In this document: piece by piece, positions 7,552-16,107 of the stretch
Position numbering within the stretch: position 1 is the stretch's first letter
How the letters are laid out: the number at the start of each line of letters is the position of its first letter
Source of the DNA: Streptomyces buecherae
GTDB lineage: Bacteria > Actinomycetota > Actinomycetes > Streptomycetales > Streptomycetaceae
Assembly (NCBI RefSeq): GCF_014295035.1
Contig: NZ_CP060404.1
Location: 7,666,501-7,730,500, forward strand
DNA length: 64,000 bases
Direction: 5' to 3'
Notes under the pieces: model-generated
Told to the model about the DNA's origin: nothing
What the model saw: the letters and a program-made list of their open reading frames with translations, nothing else
Databases searched by the model: none
Made by a program: the position numbers and the translations under genes

Positions 7552-10025
7552 TCCGCGTCCCCTCGTCCGGATTCTCCCAGGTGCCCCGACGGTCCCGGTG
7601 ATCCCGGTCGTGCCGGGCCGTTCGTCCGGTCGAGCACCATCGTCGTGCGCAGTTCGGCGCAGTGCCTGCCCCGCTCTCCGCGCAACCACAGCCCGTCCGG
7701 CCCCGGCAGCAGCTCCGTGAGGACCACGTGGTCCCGCGCCGCCCGGGCCGAGAGGTGGCGGCCCAGGTCGAGCAGCGCGGGCGCCCGCAGGTCGAGGAGT
7801 ACGGGCTTGCGCTCGCCCGGCACCTTGAGGAAGCCACGGCGCGGCAGCCCGTGGGCGACGGCCGCCGCGCGGGCGGTACGAAGAAGCCGCAGTTCGTCGA
7901 CCGCCCCGCCCTGCCGCGGGAACAGCTCGGCGCGGTCCACCTCCCAGCGGGCCCGCGCCAGGACGACGTCGCCAAGCACCACACGCGGTGTGCGAGGGGA
8001 CCGCCCGAAGCGGACGGGACGGACCCGGGGCGGGGCGAGGACGTTGTGCACGTCGGAGTCCAACTCGCCGTGGTGGAGCAGGAAGTGCGGTACGCCGGGC
8101 GCGGTGCACACCAGCCTGTCGCCGCGCAGCACGACCCCCACGTCGGCCAGCGGCAGGCGCGGCCGGTCGCCGTGCGGCGGCGTACTGCCGAGGTCGACCA
8201 CCGGTCCGGGGAAGTCGAACGGCACGATCTTCGCCCGGCGGGAGCCGAGCACGACCGCCATCGTGGTGTCCGCGCAGGCGCGGCGCAGGAGTTCGGCGCC
8301 CGCCTCCTGGACCTGCTGCCGCCGGGGGTGGAACTGCAGCGCCCACCCCCAGATCAGCAGGGTGTCGTGGCATTCGGCGAGCACCAGGTCGCCGTCGCCC
8401 GCGAGGACGTCGGCGAGGCTCTCGGCACGGAACATCACGTCAGGCGAGGCGATCAGCGGGTCGGTGCCGAGGTCCACCGGGGGGAGGTCGGCCGGGTCGA
8501 CGCGCAGGGGGCGGCCGGGATCGGTGCGTGCCGCCCGCTCCACGAGTTCCGCCAGGTGCAGGCCCGCGGACGTGAGCGGCCCGTCGTACGGTGCTGCCGG
8601 CTCCATCGCGTCTGTCGCGTCTGTCGCGGGCGTACGCAGCAGGGTGAGCAGCGGGACCGTCGCGCCCGAGGCGAGTTCGGGGTGGCGCTCCAGGAACTGC
8701 CGGGTGAGCCGGGCATGGTGGGCCACGGCCTCGGCGGCGAGCAGGTCGAGCGCGGGTGCGAGCCGCTCGCGCAGCCGGTCCCGCAGCGCGCGCCCGAGCG
8801 CCAGCGGGCTGACACTGCCCAGCGCCTCCTCGTGCACCACCAGGCGGTCCGCGTACCACTCGCCGCCGCCACGGCGCACCGCACCGCCCCCCTGGCGGGC
8901 GATCTCCCGCTCCAGCTCGGCGAGCAGCTCCCGTCGCCGCTCAAGGTCTGCCGTGCCGAAGGCCGCCAACAGGCCCTGAATACGGTCCAGCAGGCGGAGC
9001 CAGTCCGCCCCGGAGGGGAACGACGCGACCTCCGCGCGCAGCCACCCGAGCGCGTCGGTGACGGCCACCGGCGGGCGGCAGTCGAGGAGGAGCAGGCCGC
9101 GGTCCGCCGCGTGCCGCGCCGTCGCGAGGACCGTGTCGGGGGAGGCGCCGAGGGACCGGGCCAGTTCCGTCACCGTGTGCCGGCCGTCGGCGGCGCGCAG
9201 CAGTGCCAGGGTGGCGGGCGGCAGGCTCGCCCGCTTGCCCGCGACGGTGAGCGGCTCCGCGCGGGAGACGAGGCCGCTGGTGCGCGGGCGCAGGTGCGGC
9301 CGGACGGCGGGGTCGGCCGCGACCGCGTCGGCGAGGACCACCACCGCCCAGTACGCGAGCGAGGCCGAACGCAGCGCCGGGGCCGAGACGAGGGGCTCGG
9401 CCCCGGTCGGCTCCTGGCCGAACTCGGCGTAGTTGACGGGGCCGAAGAACGACGTGGTCTCGTTCTTGGCGGACAGCCGCTGCAGGTACGCGGCGAACTG
9501 GCGGCGCAGTCTGCGGGCGGGTCCCCGCGAGGGGCGTGCCGCCAGTGCGGACAGTTCGCCGATGCCACGGTCGTGCATCGAGGGGCTGGACAGCCACACG
9601 GCCTCGCGCACGGCGGGGTCCGTGACGGCGTCGACGAGCGCCCGGTGGCTCTCCCCGGTCTCCTCGTCCGCGCACCACTCGGCGGTGTGCCGCGCGTCCC
9701 GCACGGCCGCGAGGCGCTTCGCGTACTCCCGGAGGGCCGAGCGCACCGGCTGGCTTTCGACGGCGGTGAACAGCTCATCGGGCGCGTCGTCGTGGTGGTT
9801 CAGCGCCTTGCGCAGCTTGCGGGAGAGGCGCGGCTCCACCGCCGACGGGTCGGCCCGTACGGCGGTGACCACCCCGGTGACCGCGTCCGCGAGGTCCGAC
9901 TCGGCCCGGTCGAGGTCGGCGAGGGCGGCGTCGGTGCGCGGCCAGTCGAGGGCTTCGACGAGCTGCCAGGGGAAGCCCGTGCTGCGGAGGATCGCGTGGT
10001 CGTGGAGCAGCCATCGACCGCTCAT
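7548..10025 (-). CDS. PEARL 2: peptide aminoacyl-tRNA ligase-like
   Basis: An 825-aa lantibiotic-dehydratase N-domain protein. It begins with the same opening pattern as its paralogues (HDHAILRSTGFPWQLVEAL). It carries QRLSAKNETTSFFGPVNY near residue 185, GGEWYADRLVVHEE near 390, a KPVLLDLRAP block near residue 745 and ELLPGPDGLWL near the end. It lacks an obvious C-terminal elimination domain, so aminoacyl-tRNA-dependent peptide extension is the favoured role. The ATG at 10025 overlaps the stop of the upstream flavoprotein gene by 4 bp. A mid-protein winged-helix-like segment (ALLRAADGRHTVTELARSLG, near 275) recurs in PEARLs 3 and 4. Substrate amino acid unknown. Confidence 0.83.
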   Translation of the reverse strand: MSGRWLLHDHAILRSTGFPWQLVEALDWPRTDAALADLDRAESDLADAVTGVVTAVRADPSAVEPRLSRKLRKALNHHDDAPDELFTAVESQPVRSALREYAKRLAAVRDARHTAEWCADEETGESHRALVDAVTDPAVREAVWLSSPSMHDRGIGELSALAARPSRGPARRLRRQFAAYLQRLSAKNETTSFFGPVNYAEFGQEPTGAEPLVSAPALRSASLAYWAVVVLADAVAADPAVRPHLRPRTSGLVSRAEPLTVAGKRASLPPATLALLRAADGRHTVTELARSLGASPDTVLATARHAADRGLLLLDCRPPVAVTDALGWLRAEVASFPSGADWLRLLDRIQGLLAAFGTADLERRRELLAELEREIARQGGGAVRRGGGEWYADRLVVHEEALGSVSPLALGRALRDRLRERLAPALDLLAAEAVAHHARLTRQFLERHPELASGATVPLLTLLRTPATDATDAMEPAAPYDGPLTSAGLHLAELVERAARTDPGRPLRVDPADLPPVDLGTDPLIASPDVMFRAESLADVLAGDGDLVLAECHDTLLIWGWALQFHPRRQQVQEAGAELLRRACADTTMAVVLGSRRAKIVPFDFPGPVVDLGSTPPHGDRPRLPLADVGVVLRGDRLVCTAPGVPHFLLHHGELDSDVHNVLAPPRVRPVRFGRSPRTPRVVLGDVVLARARWEVDRAELFPRQGGAVDELRLLRTARAAAVAHGLPRRGFLKVPGERKPVLLDLRAPALLDLGRHLSARAARDHVVLTELLPGPDGLWLRGERGRHCAELRTTMVLDRTNGPARPGSPGPSGHLGESGRGDAE

Positions 10026-11134
10026 GAAGCGGTCCTCGCCGGGTCGAAGTGCACCAGTTCCCCGGGCTGTTCACCGGCGACCAGCGCGGCCACCAGCTCG
10101 CCGGTGTGGCTTCCGGTGAGGATGCCCTGGCCGCCGTGGCCCGTGGCGACGACGACGCGGGGGTGGCCGGGCAGTCCGCCGATCAGTGGACGGCCGTCCT
10201 CGGTCGTGGCGCGGAAGCCGTACCAGGTGTCGACCACCCGGGCCGTGCGGAGCGCGGGCCAGTTCCGGGCGACGTGGGCGAGCAGCATCAGGGTGCCTTC
10301 GACCGTGGGTCCCGGCGTGAAACCGGTGTCCTCCTCCGTGGCCCCGACCAGCACGGTGCGTCCGTCGGGTGCCGGGGCGAGGTAGAGCGGGCCGGAGACG
10401 ATGTGGCGGGGCCGCTGGTCCGCCGACTCGGGGGCGAGGCGGAGCATTTGGCCCCTGACGGGTCGTACGGGAAGCGCGGGCAGGCCGGGCAGCGCACCGG
10501 ACCAGGCGCCCGCCGCCAGGACCAGGGTGTCGGCGCGGACCGGACCGTCGGGCAGCTCGGCGGTCACGCCCCGGTCGTCGGAGCGCAGGCTGAGGAGCGG
10601 GCAGTCGGTGCGCACGGTGACACCGGCCCGGCGTGCCTCGGCGACGAGGGCCTCCACGTAGGCGGGGGCGTCGACGACGGTGGCGCCGGGATCGACGTAG
10701 GCGCCGTGCGCGGCCTTCCGCATCGTGGGCTCCAGAGCGGCGACCTCGTCCGGGGAGACCCAGGAGCCGAGGAATCCGGGGTGCTCGGCCGCGAGCGCGG
10801 CGAGGCGGTCCGCGGCCGCCTGGTCGGCGACGGGCCGCAGCACTCCGCAGGCCCCCGACAGCGGGCGTTCCGGCGTCGCGAGCCGGTGGAGGTCCTTGGC
10901 CAGGGTCTGCTGACCGCGGAGTGCGAACGCGAGCATGGGCGGGTCCTGGAGGAGCCGCACGGAGGGTACGCCCACCCCGGCGGCGGCGCGGGAACCGGCT
11001 CCCGGTGCCTGGTCACGGTCGATCAGCAGGACGCGGGCGCCCGCGTGGGCCAGTTCGCGCGCCGTGGAGGTGCCGACCACACCGGCGCCCACGACGATCA
11101 CGTCCGGCTGCCGGGCAGCGCTCTTGTCAGACAT
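10022..11134 (-). CDS. FAD-dependent oxidoreductase, glycine oxidase/DAO family
   Basis: A 370-aa flavoprotein of the D-amino-acid oxidase/glycine oxidase (ThiO-like) family. The N-terminal ADP-binding fold reads DVIVVGAGVVGTSTARELA followed by the acidic LLIDRD strand end. A typical C-terminal FAD motif, TGHGGQGILTGSHTGELVA, lies near residue 335, and WYGFRATTEDGRPLIGG near 305. Such enzymes oxidise secondary or primary amines of glycine-like substrates to imines with O2. Glycyl-tRNA is the nitrogen donor in the ammosamide-type PEARL pathway, so oxidation or removal of an installed glycine is an attractive but unproven role. The start is the ATG at 11134, with GGAG a few bases upstream, and it overlaps the end of PEARL 3 by 8 bp. 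Confidence 0.85.
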   Translation of the reverse strand: MSDKSAARQPDVIVVGAGVVGTSTARELAHAGARVLLIDRDQAPGAGSRAAAGVGVPSVRLLQDPPMLAFALRGQQTLAKDLHRLATPERPLSGACGVLRPVADQAAADRLAALAAEHPGFLGSWVSPDEVAALEPTMRKAAHGAYVDPGATVVDAPAYVEALVAEARRAGVTVRTDCPLLSLRSDDRGVTAELPDGPVRADTLVLAAGAWSGALPGLPALPVRPVRGQMLRLAPESADQRPRHIVSGPLYLAPAPDGRTVLVGATEEDTGFTPGPTVEGTLMLLAHVARNWPALRTARVVDTWYGFRATTEDGRPLIGGLPGHPRVVVATGHGGQGILTGSHTGELVAALVAGEQPGELVHFDPARTAS

Positions 11135-13709
11135 GGTGCTCCACATCGGGGACGGCCGAGTCAGGGACAGTCGGATCAGAGGCGGGCGAAGAGGGTTCCC
11201 AGCCGACGGTCAACCGCCATTCGCAGCTGACGAGTCGTCCCGCGGGGCGCAGCCACCACTGCCCGGGCTCGGGCAGCATCTCGGTCAGGTCGACGGTCGG
11301 GGACTTGCGCAGGTAGTGCGAGAGGTGCAGCAGGCTGGTGGGGCAGTGCAGGTCGGCGAAGACGGGTTTGCGGGCGGCCGGGGACTTCGCGAACACCCGC
11401 CGGGGCAGGCCCAGTCGGTCCCTCATCCCGGCCGCCGCCCGCACGAGCGGCGCCGGGTCGCGGACCGCCGCCAACTCGCGCGTCCGGTCGGCGTCGAGAC
11501 GCCACCGGCGACGCCAGGCCACCACGTCGCCGACCAGGACGCGGGGCGCGTACGCGGCGTCGCGCAGCGGCAGCGGGGCGATTACGGGCGGCGGCCCGAA
11601 CAGCCAGTTGGCGGGGGCGCGCGGATGTCTGGCGCGCAGTCGTACGGGAGTGCCGTCCGGGGCGGCGAGGCGCAGGACACCGCCGCTCTCGTGGACGGTG
11701 AGCTGCGCCGCGTCCCACACGCGGGAGTGCGGCTGGGCGAGGGCGGCGCGGAACCGCACCGCGGGCCCCGGCAGTTCCCGCTCGAAGGCCTTGCCCTGGG
11801 TGCGGCGGCAGACGAGGGAGGCGATCTCGGGGCCCGCCCCGGTCGACGAGGTCGACGAGGTTCCCGAGGTCACCACGGCCACCGAGGTCTCCGTGGCCGA
11901 CGGTTCGGGGTCGAGCACGGAGAGCTGGGACCACACCTGGGCGCCGTGGTGGACCTCGCCGATGACGAGGGGGTTGTCCGCCATGGACGTACGGGCGGGA
12001 TCGGCGCACAGGAAGATGTCGGGGGAGACGACGAGGCCGGGCGGCGGCTCGGTCAACAGGGGCGCGAGCGCGGCCGGGTCGAGGTGGGCGGTGCCGTCGG
12101 TGGTGTGGGAGTCGATCAGCGCGTCGAGCCGGTCGAGCCAGGCGGTGGGGCCGGGGGCGGCCTGGGCGTCGGCGATCGGCAGCGCGGCGTCCAGCTCCGC
12201 CACGAGCCGCAGGTAGCTCACCGGGCCGCCGCGGGCCAGCTCGGCGTGGAGCGCTAACGCCCTTTCATGAACGGCGCGTTGGACGACGGTGCTGTAGGAG
12301 GCGCACAGCAGCAGCGCGGGGGAGAGCCTGCGGATGAGGGTCTCGGTCTCCCCGGCCGGCACGGCGCACTCGGTCACCCCACCCCGGTAGTCCTCGGTGA
12401 CGAGCAGCCGATCGGCGAAGTGGTCCCCGGCCCCACGCCGGGCGGGCTCACCGGTGGCCTGGGTGAAGGCGGTTTCCAGGGCGTCGAGGTGGGGGACGTG
12501 GCCGGGCTCGGCCTCGCCCCCTCCGGTCGACTCCGTCGCCCCGTGGACCAGCGCGGCCACCGTGTCGCGCCACGGCTCGGCCACGGTGGCGCCCGAGCGC
12601 ACGAGGTCGTTCAGTTGGTCGAGGAGCCAGGCGCCCGGGTCGTCCAGTGCGGTGGGGACCAGCGGGTGGCAGGTGAGCAGGCCGCGGGTGAGTAACTCCT
12701 CCACCAGCGAGGGGTCGTGGCTCCAGGACCGAAGCTCCGCACAGCTGTACCGTCCCGACGCGGCGCGGCGCAGCACAGCCGCGCGGTCCGCGCCGAGGCG
12801 CACGCGGCGGTCGGTGGCGGCGATCAGGAGGTCTCCGTCGGGGGTCAGTGCGCAGCCGTCGCGCAGCCGCACCGGAAGGTGCTCCGCGAGGGCGGGCTCC
12901 CGGGCGACGCGGTCGGCGAGCGCCTGGACCGCCCAGTGGGCGAGCCGGACGCTGCGGGCCTGTACCGGCTGATGGGCGTAGCGAAGCCGCGTTGTCGCCG
13001 CTTCGCCGCTTTCGCCGTTGTCGGCCTTCGCGGCCTTCGCGCCGGTGTCGCCCGTGTCGAAGGCGCCGTAATCGACGGGGCCGAAGAAGCTGACCGTCTC
13101 GTTCTTGGTGGCGAAGCGCTGCGCGTACGCGTACACCGTCCGTTCGGCCTGCCGGGTGGCCGAGCGGCGCCCCTGAGGGTCGGCCCGCATGGTGCGGGCC
13201 ATGATGGCCGCGGCTCCCGGGTTGGACACCGTGAGCGCGGCGGCGAAGCGGGGGTCGGCGAGGAGCGCGCGGAGCGCGTCGCGGCCGTGTTGCGCGGCGC
13301 GACGGACCGCGTCGTCCAACTCCTGTTCGGTGCTGTCGAGCAGAGTGAGGCAGGCGTGCCAGTCGCGGACCCAGGCGGCGTCGAAGCGCCCGGCGACGGC
13401 CTCGGGGACCGGGCGCAGGGACGTGACCTCCCGCCGCGCCCTGTACACGGCCTTGAACAAGGGGCGGTCGGCCGGCGCGGCGCCTTCCGGTCGATGCTCG
13501 AGCCGGTCCACGGCGGCGTCGAACCGCTCCGGCCACTGCCTCAGCAACTGGGCCGCCCGCGCGCGTGGTTTCGCTACGCGATCCAGGGCCTCAACGACCT
13601 CGGCCGCACCGCATTCCGTCAGCTCAATCGGGAATCCAGCGCTCCGAATAAGAAAACGGAAGACGGGGCGCCACTTTCCTGTAATCCCGGGCGTAATGAT
13701 CTCGGGCAT
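11127..13709 (-). CDS. PEARL 3: peptide aminoacyl-tRNA ligase-like (first gene of leftward operon)
   Basis: An 860-aa protein, the longest of the five paralogues. Motifs are QRFATKNETVSFFGPVDYG near residue 200, RRGAGDHFADRLLVTEDY near 425, the RKPVFADLHCP block near 800 and EMLPEPGQWWL near the C-terminus. The start chosen is the ATG at 13709, preceded by a strong GAGGGAGGG ribosome-binding site; an in-frame ATG further upstream has none. It opens the leftward six-gene operon, divergent from the scaffold-peptide operon across 222 bp. It should ligate an amino acid from aminoacyl-tRNA to the scaffold peptide, or to the product of a previous PEARL. Short Ser/Thr- and Gly-rich linkers (for example near residues 615-640) suggest surface loops. 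Confidence 0.83.
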   Translation of the reverse strand: MPEIITPGITGKWRPVFRFLIRSAGFPIELTECGAAEVVEALDRVAKPRARAAQLLRQWPERFDAAVDRLEHRPEGAAPADRPLFKAVYRARREVTSLRPVPEAVAGRFDAAWVRDWHACLTLLDSTEQELDDAVRRAAQHGRDALRALLADPRFAAALTVSNPGAAAIMARTMRADPQGRRSATRQAERTVYAYAQRFATKNETVSFFGPVDYGAFDTGDTGAKAAKADNGESGEAATTRLRYAHQPVQARSVRLAHWAVQALADRVAREPALAEHLPVRLRDGCALTPDGDLLIAATDRRVRLGADRAAVLRRAASGRYSCAELRSWSHDPSLVEELLTRGLLTCHPLVPTALDDPGAWLLDQLNDLVRSGATVAEPWRDTVAALVHGATESTGGGEAEPGHVPHLDALETAFTQATGEPARRGAGDHFADRLLVTEDYRGGVTECAVPAGETETLIRRLSPALLLCASYSTVVQRAVHERALALHAELARGGPVSYLRLVAELDAALPIADAQAAPGPTAWLDRLDALIDSHTTDGTAHLDPAALAPLLTEPPPGLVVSPDIFLCADPARTSMADNPLVIGEVHHGAQVWSQLSVLDPEPSATETSVAVVTSGTSSTSSTGAGPEIASLVCRRTQGKAFERELPGPAVRFRAALAQPHSRVWDAAQLTVHESGGVLRLAAPDGTPVRLRARHPRAPANWLFGPPPVIAPLPLRDAAYAPRVLVGDVVAWRRRWRLDADRTRELAAVRDPAPLVRAAAGMRDRLGLPRRVFAKSPAARKPVFADLHCPTSLLHLSHYLRKSPTVDLTEMLPEPGQWWLRPAGRLVSCEWRLTVGWEPSSPASDPTVPDSAVPDVEHHV

Positions 13710-13761
13710 TGCCCTCCCTCGGGAGCCACGAGGTCGGCATGGAACCACTTCATGATCGGAA

Positions 13762-13809
13762 AGATTTCATTTGGGGGCCTTGCGTGTCAATAGTGACGGC
13801 CCCTACAGT
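13762..13809. promoter_or_regulatory. Divergent promoter region of the PEARL locus
   Basis: On the minus strand TTGACA (13790-13785) is followed after 17 bp by AAATCT (13767-13762). On the plus strand TTGCGT (13780-13785) is followed after 18 bp by TACAGT (13804-13809). The two -35 elements overlap. A dyad GGGGCC (13774-13779)...GGCCCC (13798-13803), with inner GTCA/TGAC arms, covers both, so one regulator could control both operons. Read by eye only. Confidence 0.4.
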
Positions 13810-13931
13810 TTCTTCGGATACGCCTTGCTCGTCTTCTTCGAGTGCGCCCCGACTGGTCTGAGCGGTTCCGTTTAGCGTCGGGGCGTCGGGGCGGAAATCG
13901 ATAAAACACCGGATGCAACGAGGGGATCGTC

Positions 13932-14138
13932 ATGTCCGACAGCGAGAAGGTCCTGGACGCGAGCACCGTCGAAGGAGTCGAGGGGGCGGGCGAAACAGAC
14001 AATACCGAAGAATTACCCCCTGCGGTGGCCGCCGAGCCCGCTGAAGCGGCACAGCACGACGACGATCTCGACGACGATCTCGACGACATGGAATTCGTGC
14101 TCGACGAGATCGAGAACCGCATCGCACCGCTGGCTTGA
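13932..14138 (+). CDS. Scaffold (precursor) peptide for PEARL-dependent biosynthesis
   Basis: A 68-aa, very acidic peptide. It has a low-complexity N-terminal half, a DDDLDDDLDD run near residues 41-50 and a C-terminal amphipathic helix EFVLDEIENRIAPLA that ends at the stop. Size, acidity, lack of Cys, and position as first gene of an operon rich in lantibiotic-dehydratase homologues identify it as the ribosomal scaffold on which PEARLs build. The C-terminus resembles the ammosamide/lymphostin-type precursor family as I remember it. New residues would be added after the terminal Ala. The ATG is preceded by AGGGG with good spacing. No core peptide with Ser/Thr/Cys suitable for lanthionine formation is present, which argues against a lantibiotic. 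Confidence 0.8.
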   Translation: MSDSEKVLDASTVEGVEGAGETDNTEELPPAVAAEPAEAAQHDDDLDDDLDDMEFVLDEIENRIAPLA

Positions 14139-14151
14139 GAACATTTCCCCT

Positions 14152-16107
14152 ATGCTGCGAAGGCAGAACGGCGTGAGAACACCGCCGACGCTTCTGTTGA
14201 TGGGCGCACCGCCAGCATCCTTATACGAAGGTGAAGTGGCGGAAATCGATATCGGCCCCGGCCTCCCTGCCGGGTTGGACGGTATGCGTCACATCCTGCT
14301 GAAACTGACCGCCTCGGACGCGAACCGCGCGGCTGCGATCCGGAAAGCCGCCGAACAGCGCGCCGCTGAATGGAACATTCTCTTCCCCGGAGAGTTTCCC
14401 GACGCCGCCCCGCTTCCCGTCATCGCCGCGACCTGTTCCGAGCGGCGCCTGCACGCCGAAAGCGAGCAGATATTCCGGGTCATCACGGCGGTCGGACAGG
14501 CGGTGACAGCCGCCGCCCAGGCCGAGCCGCTCACGCTGGTGCTCCGCCGGACCGCGGCCCTCGACCTGCCGACCCTGCGGGCCGTCCCGCACCTGGTGGA
14601 GAGAGCCGCGCTCTGCGGAGCACCGCTGCGCCTCGTCCTCGCCGAACTCGACCCCGACGGGCCCGACGCGAACGCCGACGGGGCCGAACTGAGCGCCGCC
14701 GGTCCCGCCGGCGGGCCTGACGCGGCCCTCGACGGCTTCGGCGACGCCGCGCAGGAACGCTCCGCGATCCGCCGCCTCTACCTCACCGCACTCATCGACC
14801 GCCTCGGCGCCCCGGTGGAACCCGGTGAGCCCGCCCCGGCAGCCAGCACACCGGCCGCACCAGCGGTCCGGCCACCGAGCCGCGAACGCGAAGCCCTCGA
14901 CGCCCTGCGGGCCGCCGCCTCACCCGAGGCCGCCGTCGCGGCGGCCATCGCCCTGATGCGCGCCGCGTTCTTCACCACCCACCACGACATCGGCGTCCTC
15001 GCCGCCCACCGGCTCCTCGCCGAGGCCGACCGGCACCCCGTGCTGAACACCCGCGCCGTCCAACTCCTGCTGGAGGAGTGGGACCTCGGCGACGACCCCG
15101 GGTCCGTCGGCGTCGACGCGAGCGCCGTCACCAGCGCCGACGCCCTGCGCAGCCTCGCCCACCGCTATCTGGGCATGGTGCACGTCTTCGTACTCGACTA
15201 CCGCACCGGCGCCACACACCTGCGCCGCGCCGCCGGCCTCGGCCCGGCCGTCGTGCGCGCCCGGGCCCAGCTGCTGCTCGCGCTGCTGCTCATCAAGCGC
15301 GTGCGGCGGGTCCAGGAAGGCTTCGCCGCGGCCGACGCCGGGCTCACCGCCCTGGCGGGCGACACCACCCCGGCCGCCGTAGTGGAAGCGGCCTGGCTGC
15401 ACAACGTCAAGGCGCTCGGCCACGTCCAACTCCGCGACGGGAGCGCGGCGATGACCGAGGAGAGGATCGCGGTCCGCCTGATCGGGAAGCTGACCAGCAC
15501 CGACGCCACCCACCTCAAGGTCAACCTCATCTCCAACATCAGCGTCCTCAAGGAGTACGCGCGCCAGCCCGAGGCCGCCGTGCGGGCGTGGCGCCGCTTC
15601 TCCCGGCGCAGCACCGAATGGGGCGACACCTTCTTCAAGCACCATGCCTACCGCGAGGCGGGACTCCTGGTCGCCGCCGGAGACGTCGAGCAGGCGCGGC
15701 CCCTCCTCGCCGAATCCCGCCGACTCGCCGAACTCGCCCACGACGACTTCTACGGCGCCCACATGGCCCTGGAGCGCGGCACGTTGCTGCTCACGGCCGA
15801 ACCCGACCACGCCGCACGGGCCTTCGCCGATGCCGAGGACCATGCCATCGCGCTCGGTGACCCCTACCTGCGCGCGCTCGCGGTCGTGGGCAGCGCGGCG
15901 GCGGCCGGGGAGATCGGCGACGCGCCCCGCCAGGAAGCGGCGGCCCTCCTGGAAGCCTCCACGTCCTACCCCGAGCAGAGCGCCCGGCTCGCCGCGGCGC
16001 TGGCCGAGGGCACCGACGACGAACTCCGCGCCTTCCTGCCCGCTCCCAGAACCAAACTCAACCGGCCCTTCGCCACCGTGCGGCTGGCCTTCCCGGAGCG
16101 GGCATGA
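14152..16107 (+). CDS. Degenerate STAND/TPR protein of unknown function
   Basis: Up to 651 aa. I do not recognise a named family. The N-terminal third contains a stretch resembling the Walker-B/sensor region of STAND or LuxR-family (LAL) ATPases (LTLVLRRTAALDLPTLRAV, near residue 125), but the usual acidic Walker-B pair is absent. No P-loop GxxGxGKT is visible and there is no HTH at the C-terminus. From about residue 250 the protein is alpha-helical and TPR-like, with repeated Ala/Leu-rich helix pairs (for example AWLHNVKALGHVQLRDGSAA). It probably acts as a binding scaffold, not an enzyme. Start is uncertain: ATG 14152, GTG 14173 or ATG 14200. It overlaps PEARL 4 by 4 bp, so it belongs to the pathway operon and may tether peptide or ligases. 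Confidence 0.6.
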   Translation: MLRRQNGVRTPPTLLLMGAPPASLYEGEVAEIDIGPGLPAGLDGMRHILLKLTASDANRAAAIRKAAEQRAAEWNILFPGEFPDAAPLPVIAATCSERRLHAESEQIFRVITAVGQAVTAAAQAEPLTLVLRRTAALDLPTLRAVPHLVERAALCGAPLRLVLAELDPDGPDANADGAELSAAGPAGGPDAALDGFGDAAQERSAIRRLYLTALIDRLGAPVEPGEPAPAASTPAAPAVRPPSREREALDALRAAASPEAAVAAAIALMRAAFFTTHHDIGVLAAHRLLAEADRHPVLNTRAVQLLLEEWDLGDDPGSVGVDASAVTSADALRSLAHRYLGMVHVFVLDYRTGATHLRRAAGLGPAVVRARAQLLLALLLIKRVRRVQEGFAAADAGLTALAGDTTPAAVVEAAWLHNVKALGHVQLRDGSAAMTEERIAVRLIGKLTSTDATHLKVNLISNISVLKEYARQPEAAVRAWRRFSRRSTEWGDTFFKHHAYREAGLLVAAGDVEQARPLLAESRRLAELAHDDFYGAHMALERGTLLLTAEPDHAARAFADAEDHAIALGDPYLRALAVVGSAAAAGEIGDAPRQEAAALLEASTSYPEQSARLAAALAEGTDDELRAFLPAPRTKLNRPFATVRLAFPERA

